Positions 47,849 to 59,759 of a stretch of DNA of 64,000 nucleotides are shown here, one piece after another. The position numbers and the translations under genes were made by a program. Source of the stretch: Xiphias gladius. Taxonomy: Eukaryota; Chordata; Actinopteri; Istiophoriformes; Xiphiidae. Location of the stretch: positions 23,118,001-23,182,000 of the forward strand of contig NC_053413.1 in assembly GCF_016859285.1 (NCBI RefSeq), written 5' to 3'. The notes beneath the pieces were generated by a model. The model had not been told where the DNA came from. It saw nothing but the letters and a program-made list of their open reading frames with translations, and did not search any database. Numbering within the stretch: the stretch's first letter is position 1; every line of letters begins with the position of its first letter.

Positions 47849-50800
47849 ATGGCGACGTGCATTCCCTTTCAGACGCAGTTATCCTCAATAATGGAGGTTT
47901 TGGTGAAAGCAGCGGTGGCAGAGATATCCAAACTAGTCGATGAAAAATGTGCGTTCTTGCATCTAGAAATATCCCGAAAGCAGAGCGAGATAGAGATGCT
48001 GAAAAGGAAACTGTTAATGATGGAGAACAAAAATGCGCAGCTGCACCGCGGGTTCGGTAAGATGCTCGTCTGCCTCGGTCGTGTTCATAATTTACGACTT
48101 CATCAACGTGTGTTGTGCACATTAACGTAGAAAATATCAAAAACAAGACGCCTAATCATTTTATAAAAACAGCAGCACTGTAGGAATGCTGTGCATCTGA
48201 TATAAATGAATGTACGTTGTTATTAAAATTGTTGCTATTTCCTCCTTTTAACCTGATGTTAAATTTCACTTTAGTCCACCTCTTTTTTAAATGTATTTTT
48301 TATTTTTTTTTTATCTTTTCTGCACCCAGAAAACTACATGGACCGAGGAACTGATGTGGGGAGTAATTGTCCGCACCCCACAGGAGATGTTAAAGTCTGT
48401 GTGTTTTTCATAACTCCATAACTTTGATTTATGCCAGTGATTTTACTCAGTTACGTACGTGTAGACCCACCCGAGTCAAGGCTGGATTACCGACCGGGCG
48501 AGGCAGGCAACTGCCCCGGGGGTCCAGAGAACCCCAGGTTCGGTGGGGCAGTTGGTTTGTGGTGATTTGTTTATCTGTTTGGCACTGTGCGATGACGTAT
48601 TTAGGATTATGCACACAGTATCAAATGACTTAATAAAGGGGGCCCTTGCTTTATTCAATGCAAATAAGGTTGACGACGTATATATCCAACCCAACCCATC
48701 CAACCTCTGTACAAACACAGCATAAAAAAGAAATTCCCCAAGAATTTGTTGATGCAACTTTTTGATCTTGTCAGACATTTGCTCGTTGAAGACCTGGTGT
48801 AGCATGTGGAAAGCCTCTCTTTTTTTTTAACTTTGGGTCTTGAGACCCTGTGTATTAAAATCCAGGTTGAAGGTCTTCATTATTGCAGCTGACACCCTAT
48901 AAATGAGGTTGTGTTCAGTCGAACGCCAACAAGGCAAAACTGGGGTCGTGTAATTTTCCGAGAATAACTGTACCCGATTCGCAAGGAGAGGTAGGAATTG
49001 GGGTTAATGGGAGTTAACTCATTTTTGCTCCAGGGCCCCAAGTCAGGTTAAACAGACCATGATATGAATCCTGGTTGTAAACGTAGCTTCTAAACAAACT
49101 TCTATTGAAACCCAGCAAGGCCGTCTGATTTGGCCCCCTTAGTGATGGCGGTGGTCATGAACATGGATTAAAAGCTGCCCTCTTTCTTTTTATACTAACG
49201 CTTGATCAAAGGACTCTGTGCAGTACTAATGGTGTCATTTGTATTGACAAATCCACAGAGAAGCACCACCCCACTCTGCGGTTCCTCTTACCGCTGCCGA
49301 GGGTTTGTGTGTTGCAGCTCATTGTTTTAGTTTTATTGCTGCAGCCTCACCGATTTTGTTCAGTCTCGCCACTCTGGTCAGTGTCATTTCCAGCGGCGTT
49401 TTTTTTTTTTTTCCCCCCATCAAAAAAGCTGAAAAACCAACTGTACACTAATTCCCCAGCCAAATGTGTTAAAAGGCACTTCGTAAGGTGGTAATATGTC
49501 CCCGTTGTGTTTACAGCTTGTGTTGCCCCCAAGTGGGCAAAAAATGTAATATTGCAGTTTGGGGTTTAATCCATCCTCTTTCGATTTAGTTCCGTGAGAC
49601 TGAAGAAGCCACTGTTTCCTTCACAATCAAAGAAGAGAGTCCAGATGAACCACTGTGGATCAGTGATGCCGCTGGACCGATTGGTGAGTTAAAAAAGTGG
49701 ATTTTGTGCAAGAATTCCATTTTAAAAAGTCATCTCTTTTTGGTCAAATTTAACTACACGGCCCCCTCCGAACCCCCCCCCCCCACACACACACCCGCTA
49801 CCTGTAGGTTCTGCTGTACATTACCCTAATCCAGGCAATGCTCCAGAAAGCCAGCAGCTTGAAGAGGACCGTCAGTTAAACCCTTCAGAGGTCGCCAGGC
49901 TAAAAACATCCGAGTTTGGTGACTTGTACAACTCTGGTCAACATACAGGAGACATCGGCGGCCTTCACTTCACTGTCAAGACAGAGAAGGAGGAGGACCG
50001 ATCGGGATTCAGTCAGGATGGGTGCCAGCACGGCGCGGGGAAGCAGACTCAACTAGCTGTGGACTTTTCCATGGATGAAAGAGAGAATCAACTCTGGTCA
50101 TCCATCATTGAGGGTAATGACATTGATGCTGGTTTTCCTGACTTTTCTAGTGTGGTGGAGGAGTATTCCAACACATTCCCAGACCATTCAGATACACATG
50201 TGGTTTCTAACACTAGCAAGTTGACAAGTGTCCAGCAGTCGTCCTCTCAGAGGCCGTGCAATGGGATCTACAATAGTGAGTATCCAAAGGATGCTCCGCA
50301 GTCGTCCAATTTTCAGACCAGGCCTCAGAGCGCTCTTTCACAGCAAGACGGGCAGAAAGAACAAATTTACTCGCAGAGAAACGCGCCGCATGTCGCACAC
50401 CCGAGGCAGCCAGATGAACACCCCGAGAGGGACGCCGCAGCTGGGGATAGACCAGTCGTAACTCACTCGCACAACGCTTTTACGCCCAGCAGCTACCACA
50501 CTCACGCCCCCGGCAGACCTTTTCCTGGCGGGGCGCGAGGCTACGTTTGCTTGCAGTGCGGGAAGACGTTCGGCCGTCTGCACCAGTTCAAGCTGCACCA
50601 GCAAAGCCACAAGAGAAAGCGAGCATTCTGGTGCACGGTGTGCGGGAAGAGCTTTCAGTGTTCATCCCACCTCAGCATACACCACCGGACACACACGGGC
50701 GAGAAGCCCTACGGATGTGGGCAGTGCGGGAAGAGGTTCACGCAGCAGAGCAGCCTGAGGGTCCACCAGCGCACTCACAGCGGGGAACGGCCCTACAGCT

Positions 50801-50874
50801 GCTCACAGTGTGGGAAAACCTTCATCCTGATGCACCATCTCAAACGGCATAGAATTATTCACACATACAGCTGA
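47849..50874 (+). CDS. C2H2 zinc-finger protein ZNF-D (four exons, four fingers)
   Basis: The exons are 47849-48056, 48330-48394, 49590-49683 and 49808-50874. The phases (1, 0, 1) fit and give 477 aa. Exon 1 starts MATCIPFQTQLSSIMEVLVK, has [13 protein letters not shown] and then a coiled coil. Exon 2 encodes GENYMDRGTDVG; its donor (aaa|gtctgt) is weak, so this small exon is the least sure part. Exon 3 gives FTIKEESPDEPLWISD. Exon 4 has FTVKTEKEED (SUMO-type), QLWSSIIEG and four fingers beginning YVCLQCGKTF, FWCTVCGKSF, YGCGQCGKRF and YSCSQCGKTF. The linkers between fingers 2-3 and 3-4 are HTGEKPY and HSGERPY. The stop comes 3 residues after the last finger. It is expected to be a nuclear DNA-binding protein. 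Spacer motifs place it closest to ZNF-A. Confidence 0.86.
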
Positions 50875-51839
50875 GGCGGAGATGTATGAGGTTGTGTCGC
50901 TCAGGTGAAAGGACACAAATGACCCTTGAAACCAAATCAAAAAGCCAATGAACAGCAACTTTTTTTGGTTGGGATTTGTAACCTTGTGGAATTGCTCACA
51001 GACTTCCTATATCAATGCATATTTGACTATGCAAAATCCATCTGGATGGATTTTAAGGCATTTGCTTCGTTTTTAAATGCTTGTTTTATAATGATCAAAA
51101 TGTGAAACGGAATTGGGACCCTCAAACAGAACTCACACGTCGGCATTTTTAAGATACTTGCAAAGCTAGAAATCCAAAAAACAAGGTCTAAAATGTGGAC
51201 TCATTTAAAAAAAACGGAAAAAAAACAAACAAAACCCTGCAGTTTTCCTCTTACAGTTTCCTGCATACATACTGTTTGCCACTCAAAGGCACCGTTTGTT
51301 TCAGCTTCTCGTGTAGAAATGAGCATTATTTCATCTCAGCACTGGAACTGTAGAAGCACAAGATGCTCATTATTCCCATTAAGTTTCGGCTTTGCAGTCA
51401 CAAGTGCGTTTTTCTGTTCAGTGCCATCGAAGCACCTCTCAGGTTTATGTTTTGATGTCATTATTGGTAAAAACCCGCTTGAATACTGTTCCAAGATTCA
51501 TTTTCCATGAAACCCCCCCCCAAAAAATCCCTTGCTATTTGTTATGATTCATATTAAAGCATCGTTAAAATCAGCAGCTGGATTTTTTTTTTTTGGACTG
51601 TTTGTGACTCTTAATTAAAAAATTGCAGGTATTAGAGGATGTGTTATTCCCAGAAGCGTTTCTAGTTTTGGACGTCAACACTTTGGTCGTACTTGTCAAT
51701 AGCTACAATTTTTGGGTTCCTCAAACGGGTTGTCAACAAACAAACAAGCGTAGATTTCATTGCTGAGTTAATTATCATTCACTGCGATCATTACATTAGT
51801 TTATTTTAAAATGTGTACATCATTTAGTACTAAAAATTA
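50875..51839 (+). other. ZNF-D 3' UTR and flank
   Basis: No coding signal was seen. An ATTAAA near 51553 is a possible polyadenylation signal. Confidence 0.35.
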
Positions 51840-52115
51840 GGGCTACAAAATTATTCGGTAAAATTGTAAAAAAAAAAAATATACATCACAATTTCCCAGA
51901 GCCTTGCTTTTACTGACCAGCAGCAAAAAAAACAAAAACTAAGATATACAGTTTACAATTAAATGAAAAGGGAAAAGTAACAAATTCTCACTTTTAAGAA
52001 GCTGGATCCAGTGACTTGTTGGCACTTTTGCTTGGTAAATGATGATTAATCGAGTATCAAAATAGTTTCAGATTAATTTACCATCAATTGACTCATCAGT
52101 TCAACTAACTAACAG
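51840..52115 (+). repeat. Dispersed 'gggctgcaac' element, copy 6
   Basis: It begins agggctacaaaattattcgg and ends aatcgagtatcaaaatagtt, taccatcaattgactcatc. Diverged. Confidence 0.55.
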
Positions 52116-52148
52116 GCCGGTCCTTCTGTCACTCTGGTGGATGACGTG

Positions 52149-52162
52149 GCACTAGAGGGCAG
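52149..52162 (+). promoter_or_regulatory. CTCF-like motif
   Basis: GCACTAGAGGGCAG matches the CTCF core CCASYAGRKGGCRS (as I recall it) at 13 of 14 positions. It lies between ZNF-D and pnp. Binding is not shown. Confidence 0.3.
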
Positions 52163-53013
52163 TGTGACTTGTCCTTTAAATCATGACGGTGCAGAAAGGG
52201 AACTAGGACCCTACACTCTGCTACTCCAGACCGTGGAGTTCAGAAGTGTCGCCTTTGTCAGCTGGGTTTGGTTCATGTGCACACGCTGTCCATATATTTC
52301 CAATAGCAAACTGTTGTTCCTCCAGCTTTTGTTCTGGATTCTGGATTTCCATTATGCGTGTGGTTTACTAATGTACCTGAAGGTCTAAATGGGTTTAGTT
52401 CGGCATCGAAAGGGTTGAACAGGTAGTAAAGTACAGTATAAACACTGCTCTGGAACAGTATGTCCTACAGTAGTGTGTCAGTGCCAGAGCCGCTTCCTCT
52501 TTTATCACATAGAGTCTTTCCAGATTGTTAGCTTAACTGAATGAGCAGCCGTCATACTTGCCGGATGTACTGTAATTTTTGGATTGGTAGAGCTACACTG
52601 CAGACGCACACACACGTTTCTTTAAAAGTGATAGAGGAAGAGGTTAATGTCTTGAGGATACTTGTAGGGGTTTTTTGTTTGTTTATAAAGGATAATTGAA
52701 ATAGTAAGAAGTGATACAAATGTAAGGAGATTAACACAGAAACATTGAATTATGAAATGTAATAAAATAAGATGTTTTTTTACGTATGAAATCAGCTTCA
52801 TTTTAGCTTATATTCCATGATTTTATACATTTGAAACAAGACAAAATTAACTTTAATAATTTAAATTAGTTGTATTAGAGAACGTGCAGACTTGAAAGAA
52901 GGTGAAAAAGTAGTTGAAGCAAATACAAGGTTGGAAACACAAATCATTTGACTTGTCCCAAGAAGAAATTGAGGTAACAAACGGAAATGAAACAACTTAA
53001 ATAAGCAACTATT

Positions 53014-53017
<4 letters not shown>

Positions 53018-53058
<41 letters not shown>
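53018..53058. repeat. (GT)n microsatellite
   Basis: An uninterrupted gt run of about 40 bases. Confidence 0.95.
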
Positions 53059-53060
<2 letters not shown>

Positions 53061-53680
53061 CCATTAATCTAACCTGCAGAACCAGAAGAATAGCCCATCA
53101 ACACCATGTCAAGGCATCTTAAAAGGGTTTCCTGCCTCACTTGGCCTCATTCCACGACAGTGAATCAGAACATTTTTGACATGATCATTTGCTGCAGGCA
53201 AACCGATAGTTCATGGAGTTCTCACAACCTTGTATGGCCATAAACACTGGTGCCTGAGCAGCATGGAACTGTTTTTTTTTTTTTGTGGAAGGAAGGGGAC
53301 AAGTGGCAGTGGATATATTAAGGGTAAGGAAGTGAGAACAGACAGGGGGTGGACCGGAGAGCGAGTGAATAGCGAACAGCATGGAAAAAAGGAGAGCTGC
53401 TGAAACAGTGAAGGACAAACTGACAGTGAAAATGTCAAACATCATGATAATTGTTCTCTTTCCCAGAGGAATGGCAGCATGCACTGCCTAGATTTACTGT
53501 ATGTTTTGCATTCCTACGCACGGAGGCTTACACTTAATTTGTAGTTTGTGCTTTAATGGCAAATTCCTCCTTCAGGCACTGTTAGGAGACAGATGACAGA
53601 TTTTGCTTTTTTTTCGTGTTTTTTTGCTTTTTCCTGTCGATAAAAAGCCGAACATTAAACACAACGCTTGATTAATACAG

Positions 53681-53900
53681 TATACACTATATTGCAAGAA
53701 GTATGCGGACACCCATGTCCACTGTACCATTGAGCTGGCGCCCTTTTTCATGGCTCGGTCCGACTCCTAATTAAGGGCAAGCTTACTGCTACAGCATCAC
53801 CATGATATTTAGGACAATGCTAGTCAAACTTCAAACTTTGTGGCAGCAGAATACTGCCCATGGTTTTGGAATGAGATGTTCAACAATGACAACTTGGCGC
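53681..53900. mobile_element. Deleted Tc1/mariner-like remnant
   Basis: It starts tatacactatattgcaagaa followed by gtatgcggacaccc, a common Tc1-like fish terminus. It also holds tactgcccatggttttggaa and tgagatgttcaacaatgac, which in full copies lie next to the opposite end. It is therefore an internally deleted copy. Confidence 0.6.
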
Positions 53901-55664
53901 CTACTTTTGTCCATGTAGGGAGTTCTAACAGACTTTTGTGTCTGTTCCTAAGAATCAAAGAGCAGTTTTATAATTTTTGCACCGATGTTCATCAAGTGGG
54001 AAGAAATTCGTCAAACGGGAGCCTTGCGGTGGCATTACACCTAAAACCAAATTTGATAAATGTCAACAAGGTCAGGTCGGCTCTTTGCAGAGCTGGATGA
54101 ACATACCAGGAAGCTCCGATTACCGTCCAATCACTCCTCCCATTCTCTGCGCATTTCCTGACCGCCTGTAGCAGTTTACATGCCAGATGCGTGCCAGTTT
54201 GATCATATTTTACTTTGAGCCCCGGAAACCAACCAGTACTCCCCTCTGCTGCATTGCTACAGGGGCGCGTTTCACCGAATTGAAGACTTGCGGACTGGGC
54301 TTTGCAACATCGACTTCATTTCCTCTCCCGTTCATTTGGAAGCATTTCCCGGACCAAACCGTGTGCTGTACTTGCAGCCCATTCGAGAGCCCACTTGGAC
54401 TCACAAATGTATCTGCAATTTGCAAGCGACAGTCATTTGTGAAATGTGACGATGCCACCAATTTGCGATCTGCATATCATCAATTCCCGCAGATGGCTCT
54501 TGTAAAAGCCCCAGATTCGCAGTGTGGCAGTTAGTTTGGGGTAACTTAATTGACAAATACATTTAAAGAATATGCAACATATAAGCACGATAACAAGTGA
54601 AATAATAAAGGAGCTGCCTCACCGCACCTCAATATGACGGGGCCTTAAACGATTTGGTATGTAAAAAAAATCTCCTGAAGGCTGTCATTTCAGTCCAATT
54701 AATCAAATCACAGCCCCCACACAAATTATATAATATGATTCATTTTTCCTTTTAAGACTGTTACTCAAGACCATCTGTAAGGGGAAAGGTCTAATACAGC
54801 CCACCGACAAAGAAACGACGAGCTGAGATGAGCACACATAAGGTCAGACCTTTCCATTTCACATGTAGCACTCCAAAAAAAAACAACAACACACCCCAGC
54901 ATTGCTTTCAAGTCTTTTAATTGTACTAGTAGATCAGCAGCTGGTAGACTTTTTTAAGTATAAAGTACCTCTAAAAAGGACAGACAGCCAAAAAACCCAG
55001 TCTGTTAGTTAACACAGCGACAAGACATAGAAAGAGATTTGACTTTGGTAACCGTCCCCTGTAGGAGATCATCCCTTCCCCCAACTCTGTCCATCAAACA
55101 CTCGGAATAAAGCAAAATAAAAACACCACTTACATACATTTAGTTTAAATATTTAATAAAATTTTACACCTTTATGGAATTATTATTTCCACCGTCTTTC
55201 AGCCATGATCCATGAAGACGTGTGTTGAGTTGCCCTACATTAAAAATAGGAATATCACCGTGTTCATAATTAGTTGTTAACTGATATCAGGGAATGTAAA
55301 AGAAACCAAGCAATAAATATTCAATCTTATTAAGTTAAGTTATTAAATTAGAAATTAAAATACGATGGTGTTTCACTCAAACACTACAGTTGGCTGAATA
55401 CGGTTCAGTGTATCACAGCAGGAATTTGTCAGAGAATTACTGCACCAAAGTAGTATAATGTATCTGTACACCTCAAAAAAGCAAATGTTGCTGACAGAGG
55501 AATGTATAAAAATAGAAAGTGGAACAGTTTCTGGGATTTTAAGACTTGAGGCTTTCGAAGCAGAGCTTTTCTAACAACATTTTTTTTTAAATCTTCTCAC
55601 TAGGATGCAGAGATAAAGCAGGTTAGCTGACCCGGGACCAGGTACAGTGGTCCCAGTCAGGTGC
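53901..55664. other. ZNF-D to pnp intergenic region and pnp 3' UTR
   Basis: No gene was recognised. A 115-codon ORF at 54187-54534 has no family signature. For pnp on the minus strand, an ATTAAA (complement at 54916-54921) is a possible polyadenylation signal. Confidence 0.35.
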
Positions 55665-56317
55665 TCAGAGGGAGTTGTTGTAGTTTTGCTCCAGCCGAGC
55701 CACCATGGTGTAGACCAGCTTCTCCAGCTGCTTGGACCTCTGCCTGCCCGTCTCCAGGACTTCTTCGTGGTTAGCCTTCTCCTGGCTGTCGTAATCCATC
55801 ACCGCGCGGTTACTGATCAGTGACAGGGCGAAGCAGCGCATGCCGGCGTGGCGGGCAATGATCACCTCGTGGACAGTGCTCATCCCTGCAGAGGAGACAT
55901 GGAGAAGGTGAGACATCGGAGTGCAATGTTTTCAATACATGGCTCAAATTTTGGTCGGTGTGCCTGTGCCAGCGTACAGATTATTATTATAGCAATTAAA
56001 TAAGGTCACGTTTCAATTATTGCAATCTGTCTTTATTCTTTTTTTGAAATTCCAATGTTATTTTTTTTCTCTTTCGTACTGACATCACGACGTTAGTCTT
56101 ACATGCAGACCTGCCATTAAATGAGACTGGTCACCGATATTATGAAATTCTGTAAACTTACGAGGATTTACGTGCAACTAAAATGAAATTTGGAATATCC
56201 AGTAATATCCAGGAAGTATTTCTTCATTGAAGTTGCTTAAAAGTGAGCTTTTGAAGGACTAGTCCTGCAACTCACTTCCCTCTATGTTTTTAGTTTAGTT
56301 ATGTTCTGTAGGATTGG

Positions 56318-56386
<69 letters not shown>

Positions 56387-58923
56387 AGAAAGGGAGCACG
56401 CAATGTGGTCTGGTCCTCACTTCTTCAAAGGGCTGTTTAAAGGCTGAGGCTTTGAGGTTTTCTGGATAGGGTAAGGGAAAGATTAGGCTTGTGGGGCGAG
56501 GGAATGCATCAGAGTGTGTCGGAGAGATTTAAAAACTCACCGACAGCGTCGGCGCCGAGCCTGTGCAGCAGGCGACACTCAGCGATGGTTTCGAAGGAGG
56601 GTCCTCCGAGGACACAGTACACTCCCTCTCGCAGGAAGTCGTCGTAGCCCAGCTCTGCTGCCACGTCGTGCGCCAGCTGACGCAGCTCGCGGCTATAGGC
56701 GTCAGACATGCAGGGGAAGCGAACGCCGAACCTGCAGGGAGGAGGACGGTGTGGCTCGAGTTCATCCCTGAAATTCTCGCACATGACTCGAGCAACATTA
56801 AAGCAAACCACAAAGCTTCACAACACTACACACAGGTCCACCTGTTTTTTTCTGATGCAGGGGGGCTGACAGTACATTTGAACACTGCATGGGGAAATTT
56901 GTCATCTCAGCTCAGACCATCGAAGAGATCAGCAGGTCGCTCTTGCAGTCCGTGGACGGAAGACAACAGAGTACAAGTCTCCACTTTCCTGTCATGTAAT
57001 GCCTCTAAATTGCGGCCTTTCGAGGACAACAGGCGCTCGGGTTGCAACCGACGTCAGATGCCTCGAGGCTGAGTTGTGGCAGTTTTGTGTAGGAGACTGC
57101 AGGAATGCGCATATTGTACGAGATGAAATATGATGTGGGAGGGAAAACCCGGTACAGCTGAGTCATTTGCACAATGACTGAGTGGCAAGTGTTTGCTTGA
57201 AATTTCCAGAAAAATAAGACCTCTGACGGAAATTACCTATTGAGCTGATGACAAATCTTTTTAATGTCAATTTTGAAGTCTTAAGGCAGAATATATAAAT
57301 CATTTAAAAATTATGCACAAATTCTGGTGAACCAGCTCTTTCATGTGCTAAAACACTACTTGAAAGACTGTGACTTTCCACTGTGACAAAAAAAAATTAT
57401 GCAACTGAGGAGGAAATACTAGTTGTTTTTGGCATTAAAAGCTAAAAAAATTTAAATGTAAAATATCAACCATAAGCAGTTTCAAAACAAAACAATGTTA
57501 ACTGTATCTGCCCTGATGAAAACTGTACTCTACCCCTCCCTCTCCTCCACATACCTGTCATCGTTGGGTCCAGCCAGAGGGTTGATTCCAGCAAAACCAG
57601 GCATGTTGATGTGGTCCTTGATGATCATGACGTCTCCCACTTTGTATTCCTCGTTGAGGCCTCCGGCTGCGTTCGTCAGAATCACCGTCTCCACGCCCAT
57701 CAGCTTGAAGACACGCATGGGCAGCGTGATCTGGAGAGCACAAGGTGACGTAAATTCAATCATTTAGCAGGGAAAAATATAAGACTCGCTCGCAGGCCAG
57801 GTGCAAAAGCCTCACTTAAAACAGAGACTGCATAAGGAGAGAGGAGAATTGAGAAACGCGAAGTGTGTCCCCTTCGAAAACAAAAGGTTTTTGGAGGGAA
57901 CATGTCTGTTTCTTAATCATGTCAAGTGGCTGAAATAAGCAGAGCTTTAAATAAATCCACTGATATCAAACACTTGAGGCACAAAGGTATTTCCACGTTT
58001 ACTGCCTGAGGTCGGTTTCAGCTGTTTTCACTGAAACAGAAGGAAAAGGTAAGACACCTGTTCCTTCTGTTTCATCGAGGTGGGAAACACACAAGTGGCT
58101 TCAGAGAGTCTTCAAGACCCCTTCACATTTTATTGTGTTGTAAAAAAAACGAAAAAAAAAACACCATATAGAAACAAAAGTAATGGCAAAGCTTAGTAAC
58201 GCTAAGATTAAAGGGGGAAAATATTGATATAGTTTATATGTATGATATATAGGGAACTGAGCGTTTAAATTACCCTTTAAAGCTAATGCAGACTTAAAGA
58301 CTTAAGCTGTTGCTCACACTACAAGGACATTTTTTGTCCCAGACCCGCCCTGACATGCACGGGGTTGCGCACACTACACAACTAAACCTCAGTTGGGATG
58401 TTGGGATTAAAGGATTATTCCGGCTGCAGAGATCCGTGACTGAAGCGAACAAGTGCGATCTTCAGCAAAATCCTGCAAGAGGTCAGCGTGTGCGTTTACT
58501 GTTACTCTTGCTGCAATGCTGCTCATCTGCCGACCGCGCTTCTTAACGGGCGTATCTTGAAATCGCTTGAGCTGGACAACGGGTTGTCCGGTTCAGGAGC
58601 CAGGCCCGATTTTGTGCAGACTCGGGGGTGTTTGTCTCAGATCGCAAAAAAAAAAAAAAAAAACAGATCCAGGTCGGACAATTCACGGAAAAGTGTAGAC
58701 CTGTTGTCGGTGCTAGGCCTTAACTCTACTCCACTCACCTTCTGGATGGGGTAGCCCTCGTACAGGTGGAACCTGCCCTGCATGCAAACACACGGCTTCC
58801 CTTTTAGTGTTCCAAACACCAGCTGGCCGGCATGACCATGCACTGCAACACACACACACACACACTCCCGCTGTTAGACACCCAGTGCAAACTAGAGCTC
58901 ACGAACATGCACGCACACGCACA

Positions 58924-59008
<85 letters not shown>

Positions 59009-59662
59009 GCACGCACACAGAGATTAACAGCTGCGTTTTCGCAGGCAGCGGCAGGCTGTGCATACCTGTGCTCTTGGGGAAGTTGGGAATGTCACTGTAT
59101 TTGAAGACCTGCGGGTCCTTGAGCATCTCAGCCAGCCCCCCCAGACCTGAACCGCACACGATTCCCACACGTGGCTGCACTTGGGTGTTGGACAGCAGCC
59201 AGTCGGCCGTGGCCTGGCACTCCTGATAGTTGTCACTGAGAGAGCGTCAGAAAAACAAAGGTCGGTCACGTGTGTACTAAACTCTTATGTCAGCAAAGTT
59301 TATTTTCTGTCATTTTTTTTTAAACACGCCACAAGGCCTGGCTTGCAGGCTGCGTTTCAGTTCATCCCAAAGGCATGGGTTGTGGCTGAGGTATTATGTT
59401 CTTTTTCTAATTTTTACTGTTTTAAAATAAATTAATAATATCATTATCTCCATTCGTTAAAAACCAATGCTTTGTCAACGTATACTAAACTGGACCTGTT
59501 GACGAGACAGTATTCATTTAAAAGAGACATAAAGCTCTTTTTAAGTTTAGGCATTAGACAACGTAAACACAACGATGTCCTCGGTTCCCCTCTCTGCATT
59601 CACGGAAATGCCACATTCAATAACCAGGAAATGACCAGGAATATCTGCTTTGACTACACACA

Positions 59663-59759
<97 letters not shown>

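Noticed and set aside
48424-48805. ORFs in ZNF-D intron 2 around 'gccccgggggtcc'
   Set aside because: Probably a dispersed repeat. There is no family match and the exon chain closes without them.
54187-54534. 115-codon ORF rich in Cys and aromatic residues
   Set aside because: No recognisable domain, no acceptor or promoter, and it lies in TE-rich intergenic DNA.
58804-59226. Long His/Thr and Cys/Val repeat ORFs (also at 21118-21583 and 59472-59978)
   Set aside because: They are translations of (CA)n/(GT)n microsatellites; the open frame follows from the dinucleotide.
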